Positions 10,584 to 20,985 of a DNA stretch of 64,000 nucleotides are shown here, piece after piece. Positions within the stretch are counted from its first letter, which is position 1. Every line of letters starts with the position of its first letter. The DNA lies in NCBI GenBank assembly GCA_027475525.1, contig JAMWFC010000032.1, positions 124,001 to 188,000 of the forward strand. Direction: 5' to 3'. The DNA is from Macrolepiota albuminosa (Eukaryota > Basidiomycota > Agaricomycetes > Agaricales > Agaricaceae). The position numbers and the translations under genes were made by a program. Under the pieces are notes generated by a model. That model did no database searches, was not told the DNA's origin, and saw nothing but the letters and a program-made list of their open reading frames with translations.

Positions 10584-10784
10584 GAACAGCACATAGAGAC
10601 ATCACAACGGTACGTGTCATACATTGTACGGGAGCTTGCTTTGTGCCGTACCATATGTGTCCAGCGGAGTCTGCTACACTGGAGCGGAGCAGTCCCCACA
10701 GTGCTGTAGAATACAGAGCTGCGGACGTGTCACAATGTGCTGTATGACATGGTCCAGTGGATCAATAAAAGGCGGGCACACACA
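10584..10784 (+). repeat. ~200-bp repeat shared with 52502-52699, TATA-like box near its end
   Basis: It is about 90% identical by eye to 52502-52699, from CACATAGAGACATCAC to GGCGGGCACACACA. The AATAAAAGG near the end could be a TATA-like box. In copy 2 it lies right after the accessory reading frame, so it may be the start of a family-B LTR. The other end of any LTR was not found. Confidence 0.6.
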
Positions 10785-11790
10785 GAGGTTGGAAGGAGGC
10801 CTGTATCATAATTTTTTGCTTACAAACCTAAAATGTACATTGCATATGTTGTACTATATATGATCAAATGTTGTAGATAGTGTACTACAATTGGACTAAT
10901 GGGTTATGCATCAGTACATTGTGATACCGATAATTTTTCATTGCGGATGTTATAAGCAATCAGATGACTTGGACATGCTAATAGTTGATTGTATTTAACT
11001 ATCATTATATAAGCATACATTATCATAATCAGAAACTGACGTATTAAACAGTGTAGGAGAACAACAAATTGTGATACTATGCAATTAAGGCATTTTGGTA
11101 CTTTTTTAACTTATTGGCAATAAAGCTCAGTTAGCTGAACATTGACAATCCAGGTTGGCATAAAGACATTATATACGAAAATATGAATGGTTGACTAGTA
11201 GTAAGTATTAATGTAATTATTAGCTGTACCAATACCAATGATTAATAACAGGGCTTCTACTAATATTATGAAACTGTTATACTCAAGATGTTTAATCAAT
11301 AAGAGTTTTTGCCATTCTCTATTATGCAAGATAAAAAAACCTATCAAGTGACAATAGATGCTTATTGGATAGTGGCAATATGCCAAATCTTTCAAGGGGT
11401 ATCTCAGCCCTGGTATTCAGAGATTGCTCTCTATGGAAGGCAACCAAGAAACCATAATTTGTAATGCATGTACCTGCTCCAATATATGATTTTTCATGTG
11501 GCAGCTATTGTCTGCAATTTAACATCATATCCTGTCATGCCTATACCAGGCAGGACATAGAAATACTTGCAATTACTCAACAAAATATGTTTATTTGACA
11601 GAGACTGCTGGATCTATGGGTTGACTGGACATCCAATGCATCTGGCAAGGAAAGAATGTCAGCCAAATAAAGCTTTGATTGATTGCAACATTACAGACTG
11701 AGTAGGTGCAGACATCGTGGTGAAATAGATGCAACCACCATAGTTAAATTCTAGCATAGATAGATATCAAATATTAACATAGTAACAATA
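10785..11790. other. AT-rich intergenic DNA
   Basis: No gene, RNA or clear repeat was recognised. The sequence is AT-rich with only short open segments. Confidence 0.5.
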
Positions 11791-11792
11791 TG

Positions 11793-12400
11793 GATCACAT
11801 GATGGCAAAAATCAAAGACATTCTTCCCATGCATATCTGTAACCATACATACAAAGAATGGATGTATCACATGACGGTCAAAATTAAAGACATTCTTTCC
11901 ATGTATATCTAGTCTACTGCTTACTAAGTAACTGTACAGATAAACAGAATGTATCACATGACAGCAAAAATCAAAGACATTCTTCTCATGTGTATCTAGT
12001 CTACTGCTTACTAAGTAACCATACAAACAAATGATATATATCACATGATGGCAAAAATTGAAGACATTTTCCCCATGCATATCTGTAATTGTACAGACAA
12101 ATGTATCACATGACAGTAAAAATCAAAGACATTTTTTCCATGTGTATCTACTATACTGCTTACTACGTCACTGTACAGACAAACGGTACATATCATATGA
12201 TGGCAAAAATCGAAGACATTTTTCCCATGTGTACCTAGTCTACTGCTTACTAAGTAACTGTACAGACAAATAGCACGTATCATGTGATGGTAAAAAGTGA
12301 AGACACTATTCCCATGCTTACTCAAAGGAAGTAATGACAATGAGAACAAACAATGTCACATGATGGCAAAAATCAAAGACATTTTTTCCACACATAGTCC
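11793..12400. repeat. Minisatellite, 8 diverged units of about 65-87 bp
   Basis: Units begin with TCACATGATGGCAAAAATC followed by AAGACATT and mostly end in a block with CTACTGCTTACTAAGTAA. Unit starts lie near 11793, 11867, 11953, 12040, 12106, 12192, 12279 and 12355. Two length classes alternate, with and without the CTACTGCTTACT block. Units differ at several positions. The open reading frames across it are a by-product of repetition. Confidence 0.85.
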
Positions 12401-13093
12401 ACTGCACAGAAAAACCTTGATCTATTCTAGATCTTAGAATCAAGCAGCATACATATCACAACAGCACTAGTACAAGTTACTGCTGCTGCAAATGCCTATG
12501 GCCCTTGTCATTGGCATGTCCCATGGTCTTGGATACAAACTCACAAGGGTCCTCTATGCAGATAATTATTGGACACTTAGAATAACCTGTTCAGGAGATA
12601 GCCAGCTCCTATCTAGTGTTGAGGTATTGCAGAATACCACCTATATATCAGCCATGATTGTGGGCCACCAGTATCAGCAACAAAGGTATTCTGTTATTTG
12701 TTGGATTCTCAAATATCCCAACAAGCTATATGCCTGGTCAAGAATCTGAGTTCAGAGACCTGTTGAGGAGGCAGATTATCCAGTCTTGAGTTTATGCACA
12801 GCATAATTTTGCTAGGTGTTAGTGAACTTCTTTGGCATGAACCCTGCAGGCCTACAGGCTTCCCAAGTGAGACCTTGCATATACATAGCACCAACACTTG
12901 TCTTAGAGGCATTACAGATCAGCCAGATGTGATCCTCTTTGCAAGGTTTGATAGTTCAAATGATTGGTGTCTCACTGCAGATATGCTTGATTCTTTGTGT
13001 CCATTAACATCAACCAGCTTGTCACTGAGATCTTGTTGGTCCTTACTATCCAACAGCACTGCTATGTGCACTGTATGAATATGCCTATAGGGA

Positions 13094-14860
13094 GTTGCCT
13101 TTTAGGGCTCCTTACATTCATAGAAGAAGTGGCCTGGTTTGCCACAGTTAAAGCACATGATAATAGGTGTGCTGTTTTTAAATGGGTGACCCACCTTTAC
13201 CAGTCACCATTCTAGGACTTAGCCCTCTGTAACAGGTGTGGGCTTGGTTGCTGCATTGACTTGAGGAGCACTGCACTATGCTCCTGAGTTGCAGCTAGCA
13301 CCACCCAAGGTTTCAGGAACATTGGTGTGCTCTGTACCATCCCATCTCCCTTCATAGTGCCTCATCTGCACATTGGTGGACTAAGGATCCACTACAGGTT
13401 GTGCAGTTTTGGTTGTGCTCTAGATAGTACATAGCAGTCTTTAAACTGCTTTTGTAGGCTTTAGCTTCCAAAACAAACTCCTCTATAGTTTTCACTTTGA
13501 GAGCCAGTCCTCTATCCTGGGATGAGAGCAAAAAGCATCTCAGAGAGTATCCCCTCCAGAAAATGCTCTCACAATGTAAATTTGTCCAGGAAATGTCTAT
13601 ATTTTGGGCCTGGTCTAGCAGAGCATCATAGAAGCCCTGCACACCCTCCTCTGCAGTACACCATGTTTTGTGAAATACATCCTGGGCATCCTGCATTGTA
13701 GAGTGTTGTACAAATCAATCATACATCCTAAGGGCTTTGTCTTTGAACATCCAGTATTGTTGCACCTGGTTGACATGCAACACATAGCACAAATACCACT
13801 TGAGTACTGACACACTCAAGTAGTCTATTAGAGCGAGAACTTTTTTACAGTCTCTTTCATTGACTCAGTCATCCCATGTCATTGTCCACTTGTATGGCCC
13901 AGCACAATAGCTGGGTACATGAGTAGGAGCTACTGTAAAGACAGATTTTCCTTTAGTAGATACAGCATTGTTAGAGGCAATTGCACCTGATGCTATGTTC
14001 TGCTAACAGTCCAATACAGCTTGTCTGGCTGCAAAGTCTTGTAGGGTCTCTCTAGGCTGCTGTAGAGCCTAGAGTAAGGTGAACAGTTTGTTCACCAGTG
14101 ACACAAGCAAAGGCTCATCAGCTTTTGGGAATGGAGATAGCCAGGCTGAGGATGCTTGAGATCTTTGACTCTGTTTTCTCTGGATGTACTCTTTTACTTC
14201 CTGATCAAGAAAATCAATATAGAGTTCAATGATCTCTTCTAGAATCTTGGATATTATATTATCTCCTAGATTACACTAGATAGCAATATGTTTTGCTACT
14301 TTAGTGAGTGGTCTCTGCTTAGTAGAGGACTTTGGGACCTCCCCATGATTTTGCCAGAATGCAAGGACTTGCCAGTTGAGAATCTCATCTAGATGAGGCT
14401 CTCAGTCTGTATCTGACATTTCAGATGCATCCTGTGGGATTGTCTCAATATAGGCTGAGAATTCTGTTCTCTGCCTTCTTGCTGATGGCAGACCAGCCTG
14501 TAATGGAGCTGAATTCTCACATAGGGTTCCTTACCAGCAACCTGTGCACCTATATAGCTGTGACAAGATGTAGCAGCTCCAACTCCTGAGCTCTCACTGA
14601 GCTCAGGCTGATTAGCTTTCTGACTGGTGCTGGGAAGGCCAACAACCAGTTCACTACTCTATTCTGATGGTTGACAATCAAATGATAATCTCATTGAAAT
14701 AATAGCAAACAGCATCCCTGGCATTACTCCAACTCCCATACTCATGCTCTTACATGATGTGGCATCCTTTATTACTCCTCTTGGAGCACTGTGGAGTGCT
14801 TCATGCACCAGGCATCCAGAATCTGTTCTGGCTGCTGCATCTTCTATGGACATCACTAGG
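13094..14860 (-). pseudogene. Gag relic of a further gypsy element
   Basis: On the minus strand several open stretches broken by stops read as a basidiomycete gypsy Gag. They include WTMTWDD, VLKWYLCYVLHVNQVQQYW, TMQDAQDVFHKTW and EEGVQGFYDALLDQAQN. A clear zinc knuckle C-x2-C-x4-H-x4-C (CFNCGKPGHFFYEC) lies at 13114-13155, followed by a stop. The longest open stretch is 13352-13696. No protease or RT was recognised in 12490-13090. It shares orientation with the family-B fragments at 8-10 kb and may be the gag of that family, but nothing here proves it. Confidence 0.75.
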
Positions 14861-14954
14861 TCTATGAAATTTTTATAATGTTATGCTAATAATATTGTGA
14901 TTTAATCAATAATGATATGAACTTCTTGCACAAAGTTTGTCTGCTTTGCTGAAG

Positions 14955-15792
14955 GCTAGAGTTATCGTAGCGGCGCACATGTGCGCCAGTCCCCGACTCT
15001 TACATACATGTTTCTTTTTCTTTTATTACTTTTTATTTTATTACTTGTATGTATGTACTCTTCTCTTCATTCGTTTTTTATTTTCTTTATTTATTATTTC
15101 ATTATTATTATACATGGTTATACATTATTGTAAGCTGAGGCTACAGGCAACGCCGGGAGCCCAGCAAGAGATAAGGCAGGTGACTAGCACGCATTCTGTT
15201 CTTTCCTTTTATTTTATGGGTAGACTCCAATTTGATAGATAGTCAATATGAGACACAATAACTTCTTTACTTTCAGATTTCATTGCTCGCCTTCACATTC
15301 GAGCAATTCCGATATTCAGATATAGATATGATAATGATAAATGATATGATATGAATACATACATTAAGTGGTACGATATATGTAATATATATTATATTAT
15401 TATATAATAAAATAAGTAAATAAAATAAAATCTGTTTGAAAAAAACATATAGCGTATTGTAATCATGAAAATGAAAGTTAACTTACCTATGAAAAGAAAG
15501 TAATACTACCTATTGATGTGTCATTATCGTTTTGTGTTGTAATATATGCAAACTTGTAATAAAATGAGTTCGAAGTAAACTTGAAGAGTAAATGAAGATT
15601 TACAATGATTTTCGAAGCTGTGTTGAAAATATGGTGTTGAGTTACATGGCTGGAAACGACGTGCTTGACAATGATATTTTCTGCCATCCAGCTGTATGAA
15701 TTGTCCAAATATGCATAAGTGAATGCTTCGTCAAGGTATTGATTGTCATCGCTACGATGTACGTGAAAGGCGGTGACTAATCGTTGATTCAT
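14955..15792 (-). repeat. Interspersed element, inverted copy of 32426-33182
   Basis: The reverse complement of this segment matches 32426-33182, including a shared coding exon (15487-15792 here), an AT-rich middle, and a GC-rich end containing CCCCGACTCTTACAT. The two copies differ by substitutions and small indels, so they are old dispersed copies. The terminus carries a palindrome, GCGCACATGTGCGC, near 14972-14985. The class of element is unknown. Confidence 0.7.
15487..15792 (-). CDS. Repeat-borne exon of unknown function
   Basis: The 101-residue segment is conserved at protein level in the inverted copy (32426-32610): FHVHRSDDNQYLDE, FTYAY, SYSWxAxNIIVKHVV, HVTQxHIFNTxSKI. Conservation of the reading frame while silent sites change suggests it was coding when the copies separated. 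In both copies the conserved part ends at SKI(I/V)V, where GTAAGT (copy at 32.6 kb) or GTAAAT (here) could be a splice donor. No known domain recognised. Confidence 0.45.
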   Translation of the reverse strand: MNQRLVTAFHVHRSDDNQYLDEAFTYAYLDNSYSWMAENIIVKHVVSSHVTQHHIFNTASKIIVNLHLLFKFTSNSFYYKFAYITTQNDNDTSIGSITFFS

Positions 15793-15985
15793 ATTGAATC
15801 CTTTTAGGGTGAGGTGTCATGTGCGCAGGTCATGATGGGTATAAGAGCTGACATTAGAAAGATACAATATGTAAAAAAAGCATTAATATAAAGTAAAATA
15901 GAAAAGCTCACCAAAATACTAGATTTTTGATGTTATAACTACTTAAAATGTCGAGGTACCATCTAGTGACAATGGTGAACCCAAC

Positions 15986-16505
15986 TGTCAGGGGACCCCT
16001 CATTCCTTTCTTCTTTCACTCCTTATTTCTTTTCACTCTCCTTTCATTCACTTCCTTATTTCTTCTACCATTCTCTCATTTTGCTGTTACTACTTCTTCA
16101 ACACTATCTGTTGGTACTATTCTCAACCTTTGAGGTGCTCTGGTTCTTTAGCTATCACTCAGACAAGTGTGGGCCCTTCAGCACCGCTCCAGGCTGCTTA
16201 GATAAGCCGGAGTTTGCCTTTCTGACTTCTAAAGTCCGGAGTTTTCCTCCCTTGTTTGCACACTTGTTTGGTTAGTCAATTTTCGAGTTTTTAAGGTTTT
16301 GTTGTACTGTACAGTTGTTTCCCACGCTTCAGAGGCCCCAGAAGCGTCCAACCTGGCATAGGGGATCCCCAGACTTGTTCTCTTTGGATCTCCCTCTGCC
16401 AGGTGAGTAGCTACCTTGATATTGTCAGTATATATTCTAATACACTTTGGATCTCCCTCTGCCAGCTGTGTGACTGAGCCACAGCCTCTAGAGGTCGCCC
16501 TTACA
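15986..16505 (+). mobile_element. Solo LTR with 5-bp target duplication CCAAC
   Basis: The 520-bp unit begins TGTCAGGGGA and ends CGCCCTTACA (TG...CA). It is flanked by identical 5-bp repeats CCAAC at 15981-15985 and 16506-16510. A second copy with its own duplication lies at 46446-46900. No internal retroelement sequence is present, so this is a solo LTR left by recombination, or a small LTR-only unit. The plus strand is very pyrimidine-rich in the first 130 bp. This copy has about 65 bp (near 16402-16465) absent from the second copy. Confidence 0.9.
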
Positions 16506-16510
16506 CCAAC

Positions 16511-17370
16511 GTCTGCAATTTCTCTCATTCATCTTCCGTGGAAGGAGTAGGGAGACATATGCAGGCACCAACACTGTATATCATCAACGTGTGGAAGTTC
16601 AGACATTGATGTTGTGTGAAGACATTGTTCAACGTTATACACCAAAAAAAAGTAAACGTATATGAAGTGATGTTGAGAGGAAATATCAACCGCATATGGT
16701 TATTTTTGTATAAGTGAGTGAGTGTTCACTAAAGTCATACTTAATGTCACTGAACATCTTGGTTGTTTTAGCAGGTTGGTATATATAAGGCTTCATTGCA
16801 TAGTTGTTCGAGTAATACAACAGTTTTTCCATGGTCGCATTTGCAGAAAAGATTTGTTTCAAGCCGCATAGATCCATAGATTGAACAGGCTGAAGTCATA
16901 CTTACATTGTACTAATTGCCAGAATTTTACCTATCGAAGCATTCTAGCTTGCAACAAGTAGTAATAAGTACCAAGTTGAACCACAGTGATTGATAGTATT
17001 TGCTTCCAGTAGGTGTCCATTGAGTGAGTACACGACAACATAGACTGACGGTACCAGTTTGTTCTAGCAGAAGAAGCGATGAGCATATAGCATTCCCAGA
17101 GTTGTGCAGTAACATGACCTATGAGCAAGCTAGCGGTAAGATAGTTTGAAATCGAAAATTTTAAGAAAAGACAGGGAGGAAAGAAAGAGACGTATGTATT
17201 ACGTATAATGATGATCATTCTATACGATACAATAACAATAATAATAATAAAATCATTATGTAATGTATTATGTATAATGATGATCATTATATACAATAAT
17301 AATAATAAAATCATTATGTAATCGTTCGTGTGGATGAACACTTATATAATTGTTCGTGGGGACGAACACT
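16511..17370. other. AT-rich non-coding DNA
   Basis: No supported gene. Near 17200-17370 there are ATAATGATGATCATT repeats and two imperfect hairpins related to the TTACATAAGCGTTCG hairpin array at 33.2 kb. Confidence 0.5.
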
Positions 17371-17373
17371 TAC

Positions 17374-17527
17374 GTAATGATTGGTCAAAAGACAACATCA
17401 CACGTTCAAACTTTATATGCGTGATCTATATTTCATATCATTCAATCACAGTAATGATTGGTCAAAAGACAACATCACACGTTCAAACTTTATATGCGTG
17501 ATCTATATTTCATATCATTCAATCACA
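17374..17527. repeat. 77-bp direct tandem duplication
   Basis: Two adjacent copies (17374 and 17451) with a period of 77 bp in non-coding DNA. Part of the window-wide 77-bp series and probably an assembly join. Confidence 0.85.
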
Positions 17528-18144
17528 GTTCCATGGTTATATTGTCTTTCATCATCATATATACTCAAGACTCCTGGACAACACTAAGGTCCTTGTTGAC
17601 TTTATTCTCAGTAGCTACAATTGTACACATGTGAGCATGAGGCACATATATCAGCTGTGCCATTTTCATCAACAACGAACATGATGACGTCCTAGAGTTC
17701 AAGAGATATTGCCCGTTTCATCCTGTGAGCGTTCTAGCCATCCCCAGGTCAACGTTCAACATTCACCCCTCATCAACCCCGCATTTAAGTACACAGTGGC
17801 TTGTGCTGCTGTCTGTGACCTCGCCGTTGGCTGACACACTTGTGTGTGTGTTTCCCGGTGTTTCTCTGGCTCCGGCTGTAGGTGCCTCTGTCTCTGTCTC
17901 TGTTTCTGGTACAATGAGCAGGATAGACGCTGAGAAGAAGACTCGAAAGAGGTGGAGAAAGGTGCTCATGTCTGTGCCTGTTTTCTTGTTCCTGTCGTCA
18001 AAACTAAAGTCAAAGCAAAACTTGACGCATCTATCAAAGTCAAAGCCTCATTCTGATGCTCACACTCAGAGTCATGTTCACGTCACGTGAAGATTGCGAA
18101 TAAACAGATGGGCCATTATCATTGACAATAGATCCAGTCCTTCA

Positions 18145-18454
18145 TCACATGGATCAAAATACTTGATCATTTCTTGGTAAAGCATACACAGCGTGTTTTT
18201 GTAAGCGACTGTAGATATTCTTCACATGGATCAAAATACTTGATCATTTCTTGGTAAAGCATACACAGCGTGTTTTTGTAAGTGACTGTAGATATTCTCG
18301 TCATAAGGATAATTGTTGTTGTATTCCAGTCTGCTATGCTAATCCAGTCATTTGAGATGTACAATTCAATGCTATCATCATAAGGATAATTGTTGTTGTA
18401 TTCCAGTCTGCTATGCTAATCCAGTCATTTGAGATGTACAATTCAATGCTATCA
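18145..18454. repeat. Two successive 77-bp tandem duplications
   Basis: Copies start at 18145/18222 (one mismatch, GCGACT versus GTGACT) and at 18301/18378. Two unrelated 77-bp repeats lie within 310 bp. Confidence 0.85.
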
Positions 18455-18488
18455 TATCAAGATTTGAGAACGCCATAGCACTCTTTCA

Positions 18489-18795
18489 TGTCGGAGTCTA
18501 TATTATGGAAAGAGCGGCTTCTGTCATAATTAGTCTGTATGGCTTCCATTATAATTAGTTTGTATTTGTATAGGCATGTTAGACCTTGTCATTGTCTTTT
18601 TTTGTTTTTTTTTTTTTTGGAGTGGCGTTTGGTTTGGTGGTATAGTCTGCGCCATAGGTATGTTTTTTTTTGGCTCTGTTTATTTATATACAGTGTGGAT
18701 GAAATTTTGTTTTGTATGTACGGTTTAGACTACATATACCGGGTATAACTGTATATGCATAGAACAAACATGATGGTTCTTGTGTATGTCAGTAT
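18489..18795. repeat. Interspersed repeat shared with 35347-35815
   Basis: Blocks in common, in the same order, include GAGTCTATATTAT, GGCGGCTTC/GAGCGGCTTC, AGTCTGTAT, TATGTTTTTT, GGATGAAATTT/GGTGAAATTT, ACTACATAT and GTATATGCATAG. The similarity is patchy, as in an old repeat. No coding capacity is evident. Confidence 0.5.
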
Positions 18796-18816
18796 AGTAG
18801 TGCCGTCATCGTCATC

Positions 18817-19400
18817 TCAATCATCACTTTCTGACAAGTATGTGTCCATCAGATATTTGTTGACATTTACATTTATTAACTCTTGGCGGTGGGACTCTAG
18901 TGCAATCGGCATTAGCTATTATCACTTAGTTTAAATGTGATGTTACTTACCTATATTTTGTACTAGAGTCGTCAACTGTTCATTCTTCATTTTCACTTCG
19001 TTGATGGCTGCATCTGATAAGTAAGGCTGTAATGTCAGTATGTTGGTAGAAAATTTAATATTGAGAATGGTGCTTGTCTGCATTATCGACGGCTTTCTCT
19101 GCATGAGCTAGAAGGCTGTACACTGTGTAAATAATCAATCAAGGTCGTATCCAAAAGAAGCAATAAATAAGATTGTCACATACATCTTTTGTTATTTTTC
19201 ATCGCGGCACGATACTTTTCTGTCATGAACTTTAGCTCCATCTTCGTATCTCCGTCGATTGAAGATGAGGAGTTGGCTGGTGTAGAAGATTGTTGGTTCT
19301 GATTTGTATTCATGAGAGGAGATGTGAGTCGCAAATGGAGTGTTGAGATGTGTTTTAATAGTGGTTGCCTCATGTCGGTGATTGAGATATGTTTGTACAT
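18817..19400 (-). CDS. Small three-exon gene, coiled-coil protein of unknown function
   Basis: Proposed exons on the minus strand are 19184-19400, 18951-19013 and 18817-18896. Introns are GTATGT...CAG (19014-19183) and GTAAGT...TAG (18897-18950), and both keep phase. The product is about 119 residues from the first Met, or about 90 from the second Met at 19313. It has a Ser/Thr/Gln-rich N-terminus (NTNQNQQSSTPANSSSS) and then a charged helical region (MTEKYRAAMKNNKR, then INEVKMKNEQLTTLVQNI, then ESHRQELINVN). It ends LSESDD before TGA. Two clean splice phases and an acidic terminal peptide favour a real gene. No family was recognised. Confidence 0.6.
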
Positions 19401-19463
19401 TGTACCGGTATATTGTATGGTTGCAAAAGACTTCTACAGAAATTATGAGATCAATGGTGATAA

Positions 19464-19617
19464 TGTCAATTGAATTAGGTTACTAGTATACTAAGGGGTA
19501 TTTTTCAACTTTATTTATAAAAATAGCAATTGCAGAAAAGTGTCAATTGAATTAGGTTACTAGTATACTAAGGGGTATTTTTCAACTTTATTTATAAAAA
19601 TAGCAATTGCAGAAAAG
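19464..19617. repeat. 77-bp direct tandem duplication
   Basis: Copies begin at 19464 and 19541, in AT-rich non-coding DNA. Member of the 77-bp series. Confidence 0.85.
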
Positions 19618-20148
19618 ATAATGGACATACTTAATAGTCTGAGAAGTTCATGCCATATGTTCAGTCCTGAGTTAGAAGAAGGTAATGGACATACTGAATA
19701 GTCTGAGAAGTTTACGTCACTTGATTAGCCTTGAGTTAGAATATAGATAGAAGAGGTAATGGACGTACTGAATAATTTGAGAAGGTTATGTCACTTTGTC
19801 AGCTTTGAGTTGGGCTGTGCAGGTAATGTTGAGAATCGGACGGATCGGACAATGACTTTTTGGTCTGAATTTGAAAAGGTTGAGAAATAAGCACTTAGCA
19901 CTTGGTGTGTTTATTCAAAGAGGTGGTACTGCAAAAGACGTTGGTGGATGGAAGGGCGTTGGATTTACAAAGTGGATTGATGAGTCTTTGTTGCGTGATT
20001 TGTTGAAGGCATTTGTGGATTCAAGTTGGTGGTTGTTTGTTGGAGGCACATCATCAAAAAATAGTCATCATGCAGAAGAGGTAATTGGACATACTAATAG
20101 TCTGAGTGTGTGATCTGAGATGTACCACCTGGTCAATCTTGAGATGGG
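19617..20148. repeat. Diverged dispersed units (GGTAATGGACATACT...) at the element C insertion site
   Basis: Units beginning GGTAATGGACATACT and containing AGTCTGAGAAG and CTTGAGTT occur near 19617, 19682, 19757 and 20080. The last unit is interrupted by retrotransposon C right after CTTGAGATGGG. An uninterrupted counterpart, TTTGAGTTGGGCTGTGCAGG, lies at about 19802. The open frame at 19871-20113 lies between units and is not supported as a gene. Confidence 0.5.
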
Positions 20149-20302
20149 TGTCACGACCCCTCCCCTCCGGGCCCACCCCGGGACACCCCCGGAACACCCT
20201 CCGGGACCCTCCCTCCGACCCCCGGTGTCACGACCCCTCCCCTCCGGGCCCACCCCGGGACACCCCCGGAACACCCTCCGGGACCCTCCCTCCGACCCCC
20301 AG
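20149..20302. repeat. 77-bp duplication of the LTR start
   Basis: The first 77 bp of the 5' LTR occur twice in tandem (20149 and 20226). The target duplication ATGGG lies before the first copy. Member of the 77-bp series. Confidence 0.85.
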
Positions 20303-20952
20303 GACACGCCCCGCCATCACGACCGCCGACACCGCCATCACGCGCATCAAGGACCGCCATCAGCCATCACCAGCCCCGATCAACGATCAGATCACGCGAC
20401 TCGTGCCGGCCATCACGCATCACGCATCACGGCTCCATCCGCGCCAATTGATCGCGCGCCCCACACGCGCGATCCCGGTATACAGCCCCTGCCGCTACTC
20501 AATAACCCCCGGAACCCATCCCAGACATCCCGGAACCCCGAGACCCGATCCCGTAGTACTTATAGCGTAGTCCCTTGTTGTATTCGGTAGTCTTGATATT
20601 ACATTGGTTATTGCGTGCCCTCTTGTTTGACTGGTACGCCTCGTTTGGTACGCTTCGACTGGCACGCCTTGGTATTCGCGTGCTATAAGTTTGGTACGCA
20701 CTTCGCGACTCTTAAGTTACTAACTTGGTCTCGTCTTAGAACCTCCGGTTCACGACTCGACCCCCTCTAACTCCCAGCCACTTTCATCCAAAACCCCCGG
20801 ACTCTAGTCCCCTTTCCCGGGATTACCCTGTCCTCGTCTTGAACCCCGGAGTCCTAGCCCCGGAGTTCCAGACCCCCGAGTATCCGTAGATCAAGTCCGC
20901 ATCGTAAGGGCGTCGCTTTCCCGGAAAGCCCCCGATTCAGCGGAACCTGACA
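20226..20952 (+). repeat. 5' LTR of element C
   Basis: 727 bp, TG...CA, same length and apparently same sequence as 30401-31127. It holds a TATA motif at 20561-20564. A likely transcript start at about 20589 defines the U3/R border (see the PBS entry). Confidence 0.95.
20561..20601 (+). promoter_or_regulatory. TATA box and inferred transcript start of element C
   Basis: TATA at 20561-20564 stands 28 bp before AGTCTTGATATTA (20589-20601). That 13-mer is the exact complement of the first 13 bases after the LTR, as expected if it is the 5' end of the RNA in a self-priming element. The start site is inferred, not measured. Confidence 0.6.
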
Positions 20953-20965
20953 TAATATCAAGACT
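20953..20965 (+). promoter_or_regulatory. Self-priming primer-binding site
   Basis: TAATATCAAGACT follows the 5' LTR directly and is perfectly complementary (13/13) to LTR bases 20589-20601. No tRNA-type TGG start is present. In Tf1/sushi chromoviruses the first bases of the RNA fold back on such a site and prime reverse transcription. Position, perfect match and TATA spacing support this. Confidence 0.75.
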
Positions 20966-20985
20966 CTTTCCTTACACCGTTCTTG

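Noticed and set aside
11751..12349. Repeat protein on the minus strand with HGKNVFDFCHHVI units
   Set aside because: Units change frame length irregularly (65-87 bp, not multiples of three), so coding repeats are unlikely.
17725..18090. 121-residue frame with a Ser/Val-rich stretch and a basic end
   Set aside because: Composition is low-complexity, there is no recognised domain and no splice support. Possible but not supportable.
19871..20113. 80-residue frame with WKGVGFTKWIDESLL
   Set aside because: Lies between units of a non-coding repeat family and ends at the element C border. No homology recognised.
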